From: Candidatus Kuenenia stuttgartensis
Lineage (GTDB): Bacteria; Planctomycetota; Planctomycetia; Isosphaerales; Isosphaeraceae
NCBI GenBank assembly: GCA_945865635.1
Contig: CAMBEP010000007.1
Location: 1 to 64,000 of the forward strand
Direction of reading: 5' to 3'
DNA length: 64,000 nucleotides
In this document: positions 63,989 through 64,000 of the stretch, piece by piece
How the letters are laid out: the number at the start of each line of letters is the position of its first letter
Position numbering within the stretch: position 1 is the first letter of the stretch
Notes under the pieces: model-generated
What the model was told of the DNA's origin: nothing
What the model saw: the letters and a program-made list of their open reading frames with translations, nothing else
Database searches by the model: none
Translations under genes and position numbers: made by a program

Positions 63989-64000
63989 AACTTATGGAAC

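Overview
The window reads as chromosomal DNA from a planctomycete (Planctomycetota, probably class Planctomycetia). The evidence is family content, not a database match: a PVC-type CxxCH/HEAT cytochrome gene next to an SGNH-hydrolase gene, a sulfatase, an exported Gfo/Idh oxidoreductase, a PEP-CTERM protein, a surface protein with a degenerate LEPR-XLL-type motif, a fused GldF-GldG transporter with a DUF4340 partner, and several planctomycete-type small hypothetical proteins. No tRNA, rRNA, CRISPR array or intact insertion sequence was recognised.

Layout. 1-1.5 kb: the 3' end of a large NLR/Roco-like gene (COR-like region, nucleoside-phosphorylase-type effector domain, EAD1-like adaptor domain), the strongest candidate for an uncharacterised conflict or defence protein; its 5' part lies outside the window. 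1.9-4.5 kb: an HTH-receiver regulator and a histidine kinase. 4.9-7.9 kb: mnmG, tpx and a small planctomycete protein. 8-11.2 kb: two divergent secreted-protein genes that share a homologous domain but carry different surface-targeting signals. 11.5-17.6 kb: a giant TPR protein, a MotA/TolQ/ExbB-like channel, and small genes including EVE, VOC and two membrane proteins. 17.6-25.8 kb, all minus strand: serS-mgtE-creatininase-hypothetical, HAD-UPF0210, and a sulfatase. 26.3-28.2 kb: a sigma factor with a LEPR-like N-terminus, a small conserved protein and a double-ACT protein.

28.2-38.7 kb is a long minus-strand run: SGNH protein, PVC cytochrome, Dus, Gfo/Idh, then an enolase-superfamily racemase, an M20 amidohydrolase and a COG3375 GNAT. 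The last three match the known N-succinylamino-acid racemase pathway for D- to L-amino-acid conversion. 39-43.8 kb: an exported esterase-like protein and an amino-acid ABC transporter with fused binding protein and permease. 44-53.9 kb, plus strand: an apparently exported isoaspartyl methyltransferase coupled to a large glycosidase-like protein, YyaL-type DUF255 protein, CtpA protease, a glycosyltransferase and tsaD. 54-55.5 kb: a repeat-like multi-hairpin element and a lone GNAT. 55.5-62 kb: GldA, fused GldFG, DUF4340 and a protein with an Arg/Ser-rich tail. 62.2-64 kb: ilvN and ilvC.

Stop-start overlaps or near-zero spacing are common (ATGA at 18136, 29070, 37376, 43328 and 44851; TAATG at 31392; TGATG at 52780), so many groups are probably translationally coupled operons. 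Functions are inferred from family resemblance read by eye; no searches were run.
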